Below, in pieces: positions 26,666 to 36,661 of a DNA stretch of 64,000 bases. The position numbers and the translations under genes were made by a program. Every line of letters starts with the position of its first letter. Positions within the stretch are counted from its first letter, which is position 1. The stretch lies in the NCBI GenBank assembly GCA_027487835.1, contig JAIYCU010000034.1:35315-99314 (forward strand). The letters are read 5' to 3'. The DNA comes from Bacteroidota bacterium (GTDB taxonomy: Bacteria; Bacteroidota; Bacteroidia; UKL13-3). Below the pieces are notes generated by a model. It was not told the origin of the DNA, did no database searches, and saw only the letters and a program-made list of their open reading frames with translations.

Positions 26666-28023
26666 TTTACTTTGCCCTTTTCTTTGTCTTTAGAGGAATC
26701 ATCGCTTGCGGCTTCAAGTGTAAAAACAAAATCTGGTGGGAAACCATTGAATTGTCGCCACATCTCATACCAAATACTAACTGTTTTTAACATTGCCCAA
26801 CCATAAACGCCGCCGCCAGCCCTAACTAATTCTGGCCATTCGTCATCTGCTGGGTCGGGCACTACAAGCACACGAAACATTCCATTCGTGCTATTTACTT
26901 TATCTATCGCTTGCACAACACCCCCAAAAGTACCTACACTCACATTGGGCCAGCCAGTAAATACAAGCGCAGGCCAACCGTCAAATTGCACCCGCACTTT
27001 GCCACCAATTTGCATTAAGGGTAAATCCATGGCACGTACATAAAGTTCAACCGCCATGCGGGCATTGGCAGGCACAATAGAAATTAAATCTTCACCTTCT
27101 TTAATGTTTTCGCCCAAACCAGATTTAAAGGCTTTTACAATAAAACCATCTTGAGGTGCACGAATCACATAAAAGCCTGAGCGCAGTTCTAAATTTGAAA
27201 GTTCAATTTGCATTTTTGAAACCTCAGCCTGACTTTCAAACAACTCTCCAGTGGTTTCATTGATGACTGATTCGGCTTTAGAAATTTTATCTATATAATC
27301 CGCTTCCACAGAATTTAACTCAATTTCGGCATTTATTAATTCGTTTTGAACCGAGTTATATTTATTCTCCGCTTCTACGAGTTTAGCCGTGGCTTCTTGG
27401 GTTTTATTGTTTCTATTTTGCAGTTCGGTTAAACTGGCCAAACCTTTATTGTATAAGGCCTCTAAACGAGAATATTGGTCTTGAACCAATTTTAAATTCA
27501 CTTGAGCAGCTTCAAAGCCTGCTTTTTCGGCAGCCACTTTAAAACGCATTTGTTTTACCTTATTTTTGGTTTGTTCTAGTTTAAATTTTAATCCATCCTT
27601 TAAGGCTTCTACTTGTCGGCTGGTGGCTTCGATTTTTTGGCGCTTGGCCAAAATTGCATCTTGCTTGTTGCCAATTTGCTCAGAGGTACGAGATAATAAT
27701 TTGGGGTCAAAAAACTTTTCCTTTACCTCGGAAATCACGCAAATGGTATCTCCTTTTTTAACCAACTGACCTTCTTGTACAAGCCAACGCTCAATTCTAC
27801 CTGCAATTACAGAAGGAATGGTTTGGGGCCTATCGGCAGGACTGTAAGGCGATACCTTTCCTTTTCCTTGCACATTTTGTTGCCAAGGCAAAAAAAGTAT
27901 AGACAAGAGAATTGCAAAAGCACCTAATAAGTAGTTTCTTACTATTTTATATTTCTTTGGGGTATTAACTAGGCTAAGGGCATGTAGGCCAGCCTCTGAA
28001 TAGTTATAATTTTCTTTCGCCAT
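26662..28023 (-). CDS. HlyD-family periplasmic adaptor
   Basis: 453 residues: one N-terminal membrane segment (about 30-48: LLGAFAILLSILFLP), a lipoyl-like half-motif (VIAGRIERWLVQEGQLVKKGDTIC), a long coiled coil (about 130-280) and a second lipoyl half with beta-barrel (IRAPQDGFIVKAFKSGLGENIKEGE). It bridges an inner-membrane ABC exporter to the TolC channel. The C-terminus has a Lys/Glu/Asp-rich tail. It lies 2 bp after the ABC gene. Substrate not evident. Confidence 0.92.
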   Translation of the reverse strand: MAKENYNYSEAGLHALSLVNTPKKYKIVRNYLLGAFAILLSILFLPWQQNVQGKGKVSPYSPADRPQTIPSVIAGRIERWLVQEGQLVKKGDTICVISEVKEKFFDPKLLSRTSEQIGNKQDAILAKRQKIEATSRQVEALKDGLKFKLEQTKNKVKQMRFKVAAEKAGFEAAQVNLKLVQDQYSRLEALYNKGLASLTELQNRNNKTQEATAKLVEAENKYNSVQNELINAEIELNSVEADYIDKISKAESVINETTGELFESQAEVSKMQIELSNLELRSGFYVIRAPQDGFIVKAFKSGLGENIKEGEDLISIVPANARMAVELYVRAMDLPLMQIGGKVRVQFDGWPALVFTGWPNVSVGTFGGVVQAIDKVNSTNGMFRVLVVPDPADDEWPELVRAGGGVYGWAMLKTVSIWYEMWRQFNGFPPDFVFTLEAASDDSSKDKEKGKVK

Positions 28024-28025
28024 TG

Positions 28026-30278
28026 TTATTCAATAATTAAAGATTCCATAGGAAGAGAGCGTCTTTCTCTAAGTTCGGCAAAAGTACCTTCATCGGCGAT
28101 AATTCCATCTTTCATGACATAAATATAATCACTTCTGCGCATAACCTCTGGGATAGAGCTTATGATGAGCATGGCATAATTACCCTTGAATAAGACATCA
28201 ATGAGTGTAATTTTTTCAATTGACTGAACATTGTGAAAAAACTCATCGATAAGCATAAGTCGTGGCATGCTCACAAGCGACCTTGCCAGCAATATTTTCT
28301 TCACTACATTGGAAGGGAAATTGCTTCCAGAAGGCAATACTTCTGACTGCAAACCTTCTTCTAAAGAGGCAATGAATTGGTTCAACCCAACTAATTCGCA
28401 TGCGCCTAATATATCTTTAAGCAAAATGCCATTTCTGCCAAGCGTAATGTTTTCTTCGATAGTACCTTCAAACACATCCGATAAACTTAAATTATCTCCA
28501 ATGATATCTCTATAGCTATTTGGATTTAGCTCTCGGATAGACATTCCATTTAAGCTAACCACACCTTCATAATTTTGGAATAAGCCAGCCACCGTTTTTA
28601 TCAAGGTAGTTTTACCAGAATCGTTAAAACCGGCTATACAAATTTTTTGAGTACCGCTGATGCTTAAGTTTATATTTTGAATGCTGTAATTTTTTGCACC
28701 TGGAAACTTATAGGAAACATTTTCAAACTTCAACTCAAAACGTTTGTCTACATCAAGATCTGAAACTTCCCTACCAGCATTGCTTTCAATTTCTAAATCG
28801 GTTACGTTGCCAATTTTGTCTAAGGCCGTAAGCATATCATAAATAACAGAAATGCTTCCTACTAATTTCTCTACAGAAGAAATAACCAATACAATAATAA
28901 TTTCTGAGGCTACAAACTGACCAAGGTTAATTTGTCTGTTAAATACGAGCGCACCGCCCAAAATTAGTAAGCCTGCGGTAATAAGTGTTTTAAAAGCAAT
29001 GATGGCAGTAAATTGCTTTACTAGAATAGCAAAATGTTTTTTACGATACCCAATGTACTTATCCAATAATCGGTCGGTTTTATGCATCGGTAGATTTGCA
29101 AAGCCAGCCAGTTTAAAAGACTGTACTGATCTACCCAATTCTTCCAACCAATAAACTACCTTGTATTTATACTTCGACTCATAAATACTTGTTTCTAAGC
29201 CTTTGGCACTGGTAAAGTAAAACACTAAAAATATAATAGAAATCACCAACAAGCCAAAAAGAATGAAGTAGGGATGGTAGAACGAAAGTAAAAGCAAACC
29301 AAAAATGATTTGAATGACAGCAGAAGTAAAATCAATTAAGATTTTGGGAAGCGACTTTTGAACGTTTAGTACATCAAAAAACCGATTCACTAGTTCAGGT
29401 GTATAAGTATGTGTTAATTTTTCTAGTTTGAGCCGAGGAATTCTAAAGGCAAAATCAAAGGCAGTTTTAGCAAAAACCCTTTGTTGTAAAACCTCTACTA
29501 AACTAAGCTGTTGCACTTGCAACCAGCCTGCGATTATGGTAGCTACAACAACCAACACCATTAAGACAAAAACACTTTCTAACAATAATCCCCCACTCAT
29601 TAAACCAATTATGGCCTGAATTCCGAGTGGTAAGGTTAAGTTAACCAAAGCAATCATAATGGCAAAAAAGTAAATATTATAAATATCCTTTTTCTCTGCT
29701 TTTAGTAAAAGAAAAAACCTTCTTAAAGGAGAAAGATGTTCTGGCTTAACCCCATCATTAAGTCCAGCGTCTACCCTAAAGCCGCTGATAAATAATATAT
29801 CATCGCTACCACATTCTTTAAGATGAATGTATTGATCTTCGGAAAAACCATGCTTACTTTTAAGTTGATTAACAGTTTGAATTGCGGCAATAGCTTCCTC
29901 TTCATTTCTAAAGGCACCCTCCACACAACCCTCCTGCGTATCTTCAATATAATGGATGAGCCCACCTTCGCGGTGTTTTATGATGATGGGAATAAGACCG
30001 TTTTCACTGCTTTTAAAAGCAATGATTGGAAAACTCTGTATTTTTAAGAATGTTTTGAAATCAGCGCTATTTTTATGGCGCATGTCAAAGTTAAAGTGAA
30101 CAAATTCTCCAATATCTAAAAGTTGGGTATAGAAGTTATCAAAGGAGTCATCGTATTCATCTGCATACCTAAACTTTTGGTCGTGCAAGTCGAAATGGTC
30201 TAACTGATGTCCGGATAGCTGTGCATATTTTTCTAAGAGTTCAATGATTTGTTTTCGTAGCATACGTTTCAAGAACAA
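28026..30278 (-). CDS. ABC exporter with degenerate ATPase domain (type I secretion-like)
   Basis: 750 residues. The N-terminal region (1-195) is not a recognisable C39 peptidase: no Cys/His pair is apparent. A six-helix ABC transmembrane domain (about 200-470) and a C-terminal ATPase (513-740) follow. Walker A GFNDSGKT (550-557) and Walker B LMLIDEF (674-680) are intact, but the Q-loop glutamine is N596, the LSGGQ signature reads FPSNV (about 654) and the H-loop histidine is replaced by serine (IISSIPE, 707-708). It heads the three-gene exporter operon. Whether it hydrolyses ATP normally is unclear. Confidence 0.85.
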   Translation of the reverse strand: MFLKRMLRKQIIELLEKYAQLSGHQLDHFDLHDQKFRYADEYDDSFDNFYTQLLDIGEFVHFNFDMRHKNSADFKTFLKIQSFPIIAFKSSENGLIPIIIKHREGGLIHYIEDTQEGCVEGAFRNEEEAIAAIQTVNQLKSKHGFSEDQYIHLKECGSDDILFISGFRVDAGLNDGVKPEHLSPLRRFFLLLKAEKKDIYNIYFFAIMIALVNLTLPLGIQAIIGLMSGGLLLESVFVLMVLVVVATIIAGWLQVQQLSLVEVLQQRVFAKTAFDFAFRIPRLKLEKLTHTYTPELVNRFFDVLNVQKSLPKILIDFTSAVIQIIFGLLLLSFYHPYFILFGLLVISIIFLVFYFTSAKGLETSIYESKYKYKVVYWLEELGRSVQSFKLAGFANLPMHKTDRLLDKYIGYRKKHFAILVKQFTAIIAFKTLITAGLLILGGALVFNRQINLGQFVASEIIIVLVISSVEKLVGSISVIYDMLTALDKIGNVTDLEIESNAGREVSDLDVDKRFELKFENVSYKFPGAKNYSIQNINLSISGTQKICIAGFNDSGKTTLIKTVAGLFQNYEGVVSLNGMSIRELNPNSYRDIIGDNLSLSDVFEGTIEENITLGRNGILLKDILGACELVGLNQFIASLEEGLQSEVLPSGSNFPSNVVKKILLARSLVSMPRLMLIDEFFHNVQSIEKITLIDVLFKGNYAMLIISSIPEVMRRSDYIYVMKDGIIADEGTFAELRERRSLPMESLIIE

Positions 30279-30394
30279 TAAAGAGTAATAAAAGTTTTAA
30301 TTTTTCGAAATTTAACAATGCAATATTAATCAATGATTTTCATCATTTTTTAGTCTTGATTTATAGTCCAATTTCGTCAACGAATTTAAACTAT

Positions 30395-30424
30395 TTTGAT
30401 AAGCCATAGGAAAGTTTAACTTTG
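30395..30424 (+). promoter_or_regulatory. Promoter of pckA
   Basis: TTTG at 30395-30398 and TAACTTTG (TAnnTTTG) at 30417-30424, with 18 bases between, fit the Bacteroidota -33/-7 consensus. The element lies 29 bases before the ATG and is divergent from the exporter operon. Confidence 0.7.
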
Positions 30425-30453
30425 CCCCTGCTAAAACCGATAATCATCTGATT

Positions 30454-32049
30454 ATGACAAATAAAGAAATCTCAGAAAAAGTAATGCAAAGTGCTTCAGT
30501 AGCACATCTGAATCTTACACCTGCCGAATTGGTTCGCCACGCGTTAAACAACGGAGAAGGAGTATTAAACGACACCGGCGCCTTAATGGCAGATACAGGT
30601 GAGTTTACAGGGAGATCACCCAAAGACAAATTTACAGTAGCTGATGCCAAAACTGAAAACACGGTTTGGTGGGGTGATGTAAATCAAAAATTTGAACCGG
30701 CTAAGTTTGAAGCTTTAATGAACAAAGTGATCAAACATTATGCAGGCAAGCCAGTGTATGTGCGCGACGCCTATGCTTGTGCTGATCCAAATTTTAAATT
30801 ACGTTTAAGAGTAGTTAACGAAACTGCTTACCATAATTTATTCTGCTACAATTTATTTTTAAGGCCTGAAGCTTCAGAACTTAGTAACTATGAACCTGAG
30901 TGGTTAATCTTAAATGCACCAAGTTTTCTAGCCGTAGCAGCAGAAGATGGCACTCGTCAGCATAATTTTTCAATAATTGATTTTACCCGTAAAATTATTT
31001 TAGTAGGTGGTTCTGGTTATACCGGTGAAATGAAAAAAGGTATTTTCACGGTACTTAATTATATTTTACCTGAAGAGCGCAATACCTTATCAATGCATTG
31101 CTCTGCAAATATTGGTAAGAATGGCGATACTGCTATTTTCTTTGGTCTTTCTGGTACAGGCAAAACTACTTTAAGTGCCGACCCAGAGCGCAATCTTATT
31201 GGAGATGACGAGCATGGTTGGGCTGATCATTCAGTATTCAACTTTGAAGGAGGTTGTTATGCTAAATGTGTTGATTTGACCCAAGAAAAAGAACCAGAAA
31301 TTTTTAATGCCATCAAAGAAGGTGCTTTATTAGAAAACACACGTTTTATTCCTGGAACCAATACAGTTGATTATACAAATATTAGCGTAACAGAGAACAC
31401 ACGTTGCGCCTACCCGATTAATCATATTCCAAATATTGCGGTTCCTTCTGTTGGTAAGGCACCTGAAAATATTTTCTTTTTAACTGCGGATGCTTTTGGT
31501 GTATTGCCTCCTATCTCTAAATTAAATGTTGGCCAAGCCATGTATAGCTTCATCAGCGGTTACACTGCTAAAGTTGCTGGAACAGAAGCTGGAGTTACAG
31601 AACCACAAGCAACATTCTCTGCTTGTTTTGGAAAAGCATTTCTTCCTTTACATCCCGGAAAATATGCCAAATTATTAGGAGAAAAATTGAAAGCAAATCC
31701 AAACATCAATGTTTGGTTAATTAATACAGGTTGGACTGGCGGACCATACGGTGTTGGTTCAAGAATGAAATTGCCTTTAACACGTGCAATGATTACAGCT
31801 GCCTTAACAGGTGAATTAAATAATGTAGCTTACGAGCAACACCCTGTTTTTGGTTATATGATGCCTACAAGTTGTCCAAATGTGCCAAGTGAATTATTGA
31901 AGCCACGCAATACTTGGGCTGATAAGTCGGCATATGATGCGCAAGCCAATAAATTAGCAAATATGTTTGTTAAGAACTTCGAACAATTTGCTTCTGGTGT
32001 AGATGTAGAAATCTTAGGCGCTGCTCCAAAAGCCACACAACAAGCTTAA
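30454..32049 (+). CDS. pckA: Phosphoenolpyruvate carboxykinase (ATP)
   Basis: 531 residues, normal length. It converts oxaloacetate and ATP to phosphoenolpyruvate, the entry step of gluconeogenesis. Key motifs: the kinase-1a loop GLSGTGKTTLS (about 230-240), IGDDEHGW metal/ATP motif, the arginine-bearing GRSPKDKF near the front and VWLINTGWTGGPYG. Oxaloacetate-binding R near 61 and metal ligands K/H are in expected places. A consensus promoter lies upstream and a strong terminator downstream, so it is monocistronic. Confidence 0.98.
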   Translation: MTNKEISEKVMQSASVAHLNLTPAELVRHALNNGEGVLNDTGALMADTGEFTGRSPKDKFTVADAKTENTVWWGDVNQKFEPAKFEALMNKVIKHYAGKPVYVRDAYACADPNFKLRLRVVNETAYHNLFCYNLFLRPEASELSNYEPEWLILNAPSFLAVAAEDGTRQHNFSIIDFTRKIILVGGSGYTGEMKKGIFTVLNYILPEERNTLSMHCSANIGKNGDTAIFFGLSGTGKTTLSADPERNLIGDDEHGWADHSVFNFEGGCYAKCVDLTQEKEPEIFNAIKEGALLENTRFIPGTNTVDYTNISVTENTRCAYPINHIPNIAVPSVGKAPENIFFLTADAFGVLPPISKLNVGQAMYSFISGYTAKVAGTEAGVTEPQATFSACFGKAFLPLHPGKYAKLLGEKLKANPNINVWLINTGWTGGPYGVGSRMKLPLTRAMITAALTGELNNVAYEQHPVFGYMMPTSCPNVPSELLKPRNTWADKSAYDAQANKLANMFVKNFEQFASGVDVEILGAAPKATQQA

Positions 32050-32071
32050 TATTTTTGATTGAAATATAGGA

Positions 32072-32100
32072 AGGCCGCCCCATGGGGCGGCCTTTTTTTT
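32072..32100 (+). terminator. Rho-independent terminator of pckA
   Basis: A 10-bp GC-rich stem, AGGCCGCCCC pairing with GGGGCGGCCT, has a 2-base loop and is followed by eight T. It is immediately followed by a copy of GGTTCAAACC. Confidence 0.95.
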
Positions 32101-32110
32101 GGTTCAAACC
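32101..32110. repeat. Intergenic copy of the iterated 10-mer
   Basis: GGTTCAAACC starts on the first base after the pckA terminator T-tract. It is outside any gene, so codon choice cannot explain it. Confidence 0.8.
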
Positions 32111-32237
32111 AACCCAAAAAGAAAACAAATTCCCAAAAAGGGACTCATTAAGGAAAATGCATATATTTTAAACCTTTGTTTTTCAGCTATTTAAATAAAT
32201 GGCGGCATGTTTGTAATAATAGAGCAAAACACACAAC

Positions 32238-34253
32238 ATGAAAAGGTATTTAGTTATTTTATTATTTGCTTTAACTTTAGTCTCTTGTAAAAAGGAAGTT
32301 CTATATTATACAGAAACAGTTGAGACTCCTGCTGGAGAAATTACAGATATCAATCAAATGAAAACTCCTGCTGGGTTTAATTATGAAACATCAAAGGTTG
32401 TAGAATTCTCTGTTACCTTGTTAAATAATAACGACCAACCTTTGAGAGGAGTTAGAGTAGATATTATGGATAATGCGCCAGAAGAAGGTGGAAACATTTA
32501 TTTTACTGGTAGCACCAATGCTGAAGGTAAATTGATCATACAAAGAGAAATGCCTTTAGCGGTTGAAGAAGTTGTTGTAAATACAGACTATATCGGTTTG
32601 CCAAACAACATATATATGAGCATTGAAAATTTGAAAGCCTCAGTAATCATTGGTGGCAAAAACCCACAATACTTATTAAATCGTGGCGATAAATTACCTG
32701 TTGCAAATGCTCCACTAGGAAAAAATAGCAATAAGTATTCATTTAAATTAGGAACTTTTACACTTGGTTTAAATGCAGGTGTTCCAAATTACTTATTGCC
32801 TACAAATGACGTGCTTACCCCTACTTTTTTAGCTGATGTTAATGCTACTTTACCTGAAAGAAGATCGGTTCCAGTAAACAAACCTCAATACTTAGCAAGT
32901 GGTGCAGAGAAAAACTTGGTATTAAGCGAGCAATGTGACGTTTGGATAACTTTTGTACATGAAGGTGCTGGACAACGCAATACCCTATTTTACTTTGTTT
33001 ACAATAAAAACAATAAACCTACCACCCTGGCTCAAGTAGATTCATTTATTACAATTTTACCAAATGCCTCATTTATGAATAGTGGTGGTGGTTTAGTGGC
33101 AGGTAACAAAGTACTTTTAGGAAGATTTGGCGCTGATACTGCAATTGGTTTTGCCATTGCAGCCAATGGTTGGAATGGAACTAATTCTATTGCAAGCACA
33201 CCATTTTTTACTTCTATAAGCTCTATGAATCCAGAAACTAATGTTGCAAATCGTGAACATGCGGTGTTATTATATGATAACCCAACTCAAAGATTTTTAA
33301 TTGGATTTGAAGACGTAAACAGAAATACAGGTGGAACTTCGGATAATGACTTTAATGATTTAATTATTTATGCTACTGCCAACCCAACCAAAGCGGTTCA
33401 AACTACTACATTACCTCCAGTTACTCCTGCAACTGATTCTGATAACGATGGTGTAAATGACACTTATGATGAGTATCCTAATGATGATGCTAGGGCTTTT
33501 AATGTTTACTATCCATCGTTAACTGGCATGGCAAGTGTTGCCTTTGAAGATTTATGGCCAAGCAAAGGAGATTATGATATTAACGACGTTGTGGTAGATT
33601 ATCGTTACCATGCAGTGACCAATGCCAGTAATGAAATAAAAGACCTTAATGCCAAATATTTGTTAAGAGCAGCTGGTGGTGTTTTCAAAAACGGATTCTC
33701 TGTAATTCTACCATTTAGTAAAAACAATATCACTTTAAATGGAGGTTCTACTGTAGTTGGTTTTGAATCTGCTGCTAGCGAAGCTATCCTTAAAGTATTT
33801 AATAATTCAAAAGCTTTAATTCCAACTTTCAATACCATGTTAGGTGAAACCTATATAGGAACTGATACTCTTTTTGCTAGAATGACTCTTACAACGCCTG
33901 TTGCTGGTGGATTAGGAACCTTTAACCCATTTATTTATGTAGATGAGATGGGTAAAGGCAGAGGACACGAAGTACATTTACCTGGTAAAGCTCCAAGTTC
34001 TTTGGTAACAACTAACACTTTGGGTACAGATGCAGATGCTACAAATGGAAACGTGTTCTATAAAACCGCAAACGGTTTACCCTTTGCTATTTCAATTCCA
34101 GAAAAATTTGAATACCCACTTGAAAAAGAACAAATTATCCATGCCCATTTAAAATTTGTACAGTGGGTTCAAAGTGGAGGTGTTTTATTTGAAGATTGGT
34201 ATAAAAATCAACCTAACTATAGAGACAATTCAAAAATCTATAGTAAGCCATAG
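32238..34253 (+). CDS. LruC domain-containing lipoprotein
   Basis: 671 residues. Lipoprotein signal: LFALTLVS then C17. An N-terminal carboxypeptidase-like fold (about 60-115, LNNNDQPLRGVRVDIM) precedes a DUF4114-like region (about 280-370: GFEDVNRNTGGTSDNDFNDLIIY). A linker with a calcium-type repeat follows (DSDNDGVNDTYDEYPND, key DxDxDG), then the LruC domain to the end (ATYPSLTG-like VYYPSLTGMASVAFEDLWPSKGDYDIND; ends SGGVLFEDWYKNQPNYR). The name refers to Leptospira LruC. It is surface-exposed by inference. A second copy begins at the right edge of the window. Confidence 0.93.
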   Translation: MKRYLVILLFALTLVSCKKEVLYYTETVETPAGEITDINQMKTPAGFNYETSKVVEFSVTLLNNNDQPLRGVRVDIMDNAPEEGGNIYFTGSTNAEGKLIIQREMPLAVEEVVVNTDYIGLPNNIYMSIENLKASVIIGGKNPQYLLNRGDKLPVANAPLGKNSNKYSFKLGTFTLGLNAGVPNYLLPTNDVLTPTFLADVNATLPERRSVPVNKPQYLASGAEKNLVLSEQCDVWITFVHEGAGQRNTLFYFVYNKNNKPTTLAQVDSFITILPNASFMNSGGGLVAGNKVLLGRFGADTAIGFAIAANGWNGTNSIASTPFFTSISSMNPETNVANREHAVLLYDNPTQRFLIGFEDVNRNTGGTSDNDFNDLIIYATANPTKAVQTTTLPPVTPATDSDNDGVNDTYDEYPNDDARAFNVYYPSLTGMASVAFEDLWPSKGDYDINDVVVDYRYHAVTNASNEIKDLNAKYLLRAAGGVFKNGFSVILPFSKNNITLNGGSTVVGFESAASEAILKVFNNSKALIPTFNTMLGETYIGTDTLFARMTLTTPVAGGLGTFNPFIYVDEMGKGRGHEVHLPGKAPSSLVTTNTLGTDADATNGNVFYKTANGLPFAISIPEKFEYPLEKEQIIHAHLKFVQWVQSGGVLFEDWYKNQPNYRDNSKIYSKP

Positions 34254-34378
34254 GATAAGTAAAAAATATTTTCATGTTGTGTTTTATAGTATTAGCTGCC
34301 AATTGGTGGCTTTTACTATTTATAGGCGTTATATTAAATGAAAAGAAAGCACTATTTTTAAGGTCAAAATAAAGGATT

Positions 34379-35194
34379 ATGATTTCTGAAAGTAATTACC
34401 TAGCTGTTAATTTAAGTTCTTGGAACAACAGAGTAGACGCCCATTTAGGTTCTGAATTTTATGACATGGAAGGATTTATGAATGGTAAATCCTCTTTAAA
34501 TGATATTGAATTAAAACTCTTGGGGGAGGTAAAAGGTAAATCAATCTTGCACTTGCAATGTCATTTTGGGCAAGACAGTATTTCTTTAAGCAGAAAGGGT
34601 GCAAGCGTAACTGGCATTGATTTATCTGATAAAGCCATTCATAAAGCAAATGAAATTGCCAAAGCAACCCAATCTGAGGCAACATTTATTTGTTGTGATT
34701 TATATGATTTACCGGCACACTTAGACGAAAAGTTTGATATTGTATTTACCAGTTATGGCACCATTGGTTGGCTTCCAGATATGGACAAATGGGCCACAAT
34801 TGTTTCTCAATATTTAAAGCCGGGAGGGCAATTTGTATTTGTAGAGTTTCACCCAATGGTATGGATGTATGATGATAATTTTGAAAAAATTACTTATTCT
34901 TATTTTAATACAGGTGCAATTATAGATACAGAGCAAGGAACCTATGCCGATAAGGAGGCCAATATCACTGTTTCTAATATTACCTGGAACCACAGCATGA
35001 GCGAAGTAATCAATAGCCTAATTAAAAACGGCCTTGAGATACTTAGTTTAGAAGAGTTTGATTATTCGCCCTACAATTGCTTTAACAAGGCGGAAGCTGT
35101 TGGCCCAAAAAAATTCCGCATCCCACAATTTAACAATACTTTGCCTATGGTATATGCCATTAATGCTAAAAGAAAAAACGAAAGTAAATGTTAA
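34379..35194 (+). CDS. Class I SAM-dependent methyltransferase
   Basis: 271 residues. Motif I is ILHLQCHFGQDSISLSRKGA (HLQCHFGQ), motif II VTGIDLSD, then FDIVFTSYGTIGWLPD and LKPGGQFVFVEFHP. The family includes methyltransferases of unknown small-molecule substrates. The stop codon overlaps the ATG of the DoxX gene by 7 bases. The three genes MTase, DoxX and lipoprotein all overlap and appear translationally coupled. Confidence 0.9.
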   Translation: MISESNYLAVNLSSWNNRVDAHLGSEFYDMEGFMNGKSSLNDIELKLLGEVKGKSILHLQCHFGQDSISLSRKGASVTGIDLSDKAIHKANEIAKATQSEATFICCDLYDLPAHLDEKFDIVFTSYGTIGWLPDMDKWATIVSQYLKPGGQFVFVEFHPMVWMYDDNFEKITYSYFNTGAIIDTEQGTYADKEANITVSNITWNHSMSEVINSLIKNGLEILSLEEFDYSPYNCFNKAEAVGPKKFRIPQFNNTLPMVYAINAKRKNESKC

Positions 35195-35673
35195 AGATAA
35201 CGAAACCAGTTTTATTGCCCTTTTGGTGGCAAGACTTAATAATTGCAATCCCAAGAATTGTTTGTGGCTATTTATTGACGGTTAATTTTGGTGCAGATAA
35301 ATTTGGTTTGCCATGGTCGCCAGCAGACAAAAATTTGGGTTTGTTTGAAATTGCATTTTGGTTTCCAGAAGATGTGGCAAACTATGGTGGAATATTTAAA
35401 ATGTTTCCAATATTTTTTGCTTGGATGGCAGGTTTTAGTGAGGCAGTCGGTGGAATGTTTTTAATGTTGGGCTTTCAAACTCGTATTTCGTCTTTCTTAA
35501 TTTTGGCAACTATGCTTGGCGCAATTTTTTTGCAACAAATTAATGAAGGCATGTGGAATACATTACCTGCTCTTGGTTTTTTGTGGGTTGGCCTATATTC
35601 CCTGATACTAGGCTCTGGCAGGTTTGGGATTGATTATTTAATTTCTAAAAAGAAAATTAATGCAAAAAAATAA
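35188..35673 (+). CDS. DoxX family membrane protein
   Basis: 161 residues with four membrane segments (about 9-28, 62-82, 88-107, 117-140). Conserved pattern: LIIAIPRIVCGYLLTVNFGADKFG, GFSEAVGGMFLMLGFQTRISS and LPALGFLWVGLYSLILGSGRFGID. DoxX proteins are small inner-membrane proteins linked in various bacteria to quinone or thiol redox functions, with no confirmed role here. It is the middle gene of the overlapping trio. Confidence 0.88.
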   Translation: MLKITKPVLLPFWWQDLIIAIPRIVCGYLLTVNFGADKFGLPWSPADKNLGLFEIAFWFPEDVANYGGIFKMFPIFFAWMAGFSEAVGGMFLMLGFQTRISSFLILATMLGAIFLQQINEGMWNTLPALGFLWVGLYSLILGSGRFGIDYLISKKKINAKK

Positions 35674-36025
35674 CTACATACTTATATTTTTTAGTCTTCT
35701 TGCTTTAACAAGTTGTGTTCAGAAGTCAAGTAAGAAAACAATCATTCTAAAACTAAATGTCCACGGCATAGAAAACATTCAATCAGTTGGAATACGCGGA
35801 AATGAAAATCCCTTAAATTGGGAATATGATATGGAATTAAAACCCATCATAAAGGACTCGCTATATACTGCTACGTTTTCAATAGTAACAGGTTATAAAT
35901 TTACTGAAGCCAAATTTACCGTAAATGGCCAATTTGAACTAAATGACAAGGAAAATAGAAGAATTTTGTTTGATGAAAACGACACAACTGTTTACGAAGC
36001 AAAATTTAATATTCTAGATAAATAG
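35660..36025 (+). CDS. Hypothetical lipoprotein
   Basis: 121 residues beginning MQKNNYILIFFSLLALTSC; the lipobox cysteine is C19. The mature part is beta-rich (IILKLNVHGIENIQSVGIRGN, then LNWEYDMELKPI and FSIVTGYKFTEAKFTVNG), resembling a starch-binding or immunoglobulin-like sandwich. Its start overlaps the DoxX stop by 14 bp. I do not recognise a named family. About 160 bp without a gene follows before the next gene. Confidence 0.7.
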   Translation: MQKNNYILIFFSLLALTSCVQKSSKKTIILKLNVHGIENIQSVGIRGNENPLNWEYDMELKPIIKDSLYTATFSIVTGYKFTEAKFTVNGQFELNDKENRRILFDENDTTVYEAKFNILDK

Positions 36026-36185
36026 TTTTAACCAAGATTCTATTTCTAGCCTCCCTAGGCTAAATTAAAACTTTTCTCCATTTGTAATGTGTGAATAATA
36101 CAAATCATATGTCAAGTTGTGTAATAAACAACTTTACAAAGAGGTGCACTTTTGTTTCATACAAAGTCATAAATAATTAAACAAA

Positions 36186-36644
36186 ATGGAAAAAGAAAAA
36201 ACAATCGAAGTGCTAAACACACTTATTACCATCAACAATGATAGAAATGAAGGGTACGAAACAGCAGCTAAAGAAACAGAAGAACAAGATTTAAAGACGT
36301 TTTTTAGTGAACTAAAGCAAACAAGCCTACACTGCAATGAAGAACTTTCAAACGAAATGGCAAAATTAGGTGGTACAGCAACAGAAGGAACAAAAACAAC
36401 CGGCAAATTTTTTCGTGTATGGATGGATGTAAAAGCAGCACTTACTGGCAATGACCGTAAAGCAATTCTAAATTCATATGAATATGGTGAAGACGTGGCA
36501 AAAGAAACCTATGAATTGGCATTGAAAAATGATACAGAAAACTTAAGTGCCGAACAACAAACCATGATTAAAAATCAACACGCTTTACTTGTAGCAGACC
36601 ACAACAAAGTAAAGTCTATGAGAGATTTAGCAATGGCCAAGTAA
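36186..36644 (+). CDS. PA2169-like four-helix-bundle protein (DUF2383)
   Basis: 152 residues, all helical, ferritin-like. Characteristic segments: EVLNTLITINNDRNEGYETAAKE at the front, FFSELKQTSLHCNEEL, a KTTGKFFRVWMDVKAALTGNDRKAILNSYEYGED region and the helix ending VKSMRDLA. Glutamate and histidine residues could bind metal but a full ferritin site is not evident. Family members are general stress proteins of unknown activity. A possible regulatory dyad (TTGTGTAATAAACAA) lies about 70 bases upstream. Confidence 0.85.
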   Translation: MEKEKTIEVLNTLITINNDRNEGYETAAKETEEQDLKTFFSELKQTSLHCNEELSNEMAKLGGTATEGTKTTGKFFRVWMDVKAALTGNDRKAILNSYEYGEDVAKETYELALKNDTENLSAEQQTMIKNQHALLVADHNKVKSMRDLAMAK

Positions 36645-36661
36645 TAAAAACCCGATACTTA

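Noticed and set aside
28026..28623. C39 bacteriocin-processing peptidase at the ABC exporter N-terminus
   Set aside because: No Cys/His catalytic pair is visible in residues 1-195 and no GG-leader peptide gene is adjacent. (The N-terminus of this minus-strand gene lies at the high-coordinate end, near 29.7-30.3 kb.)
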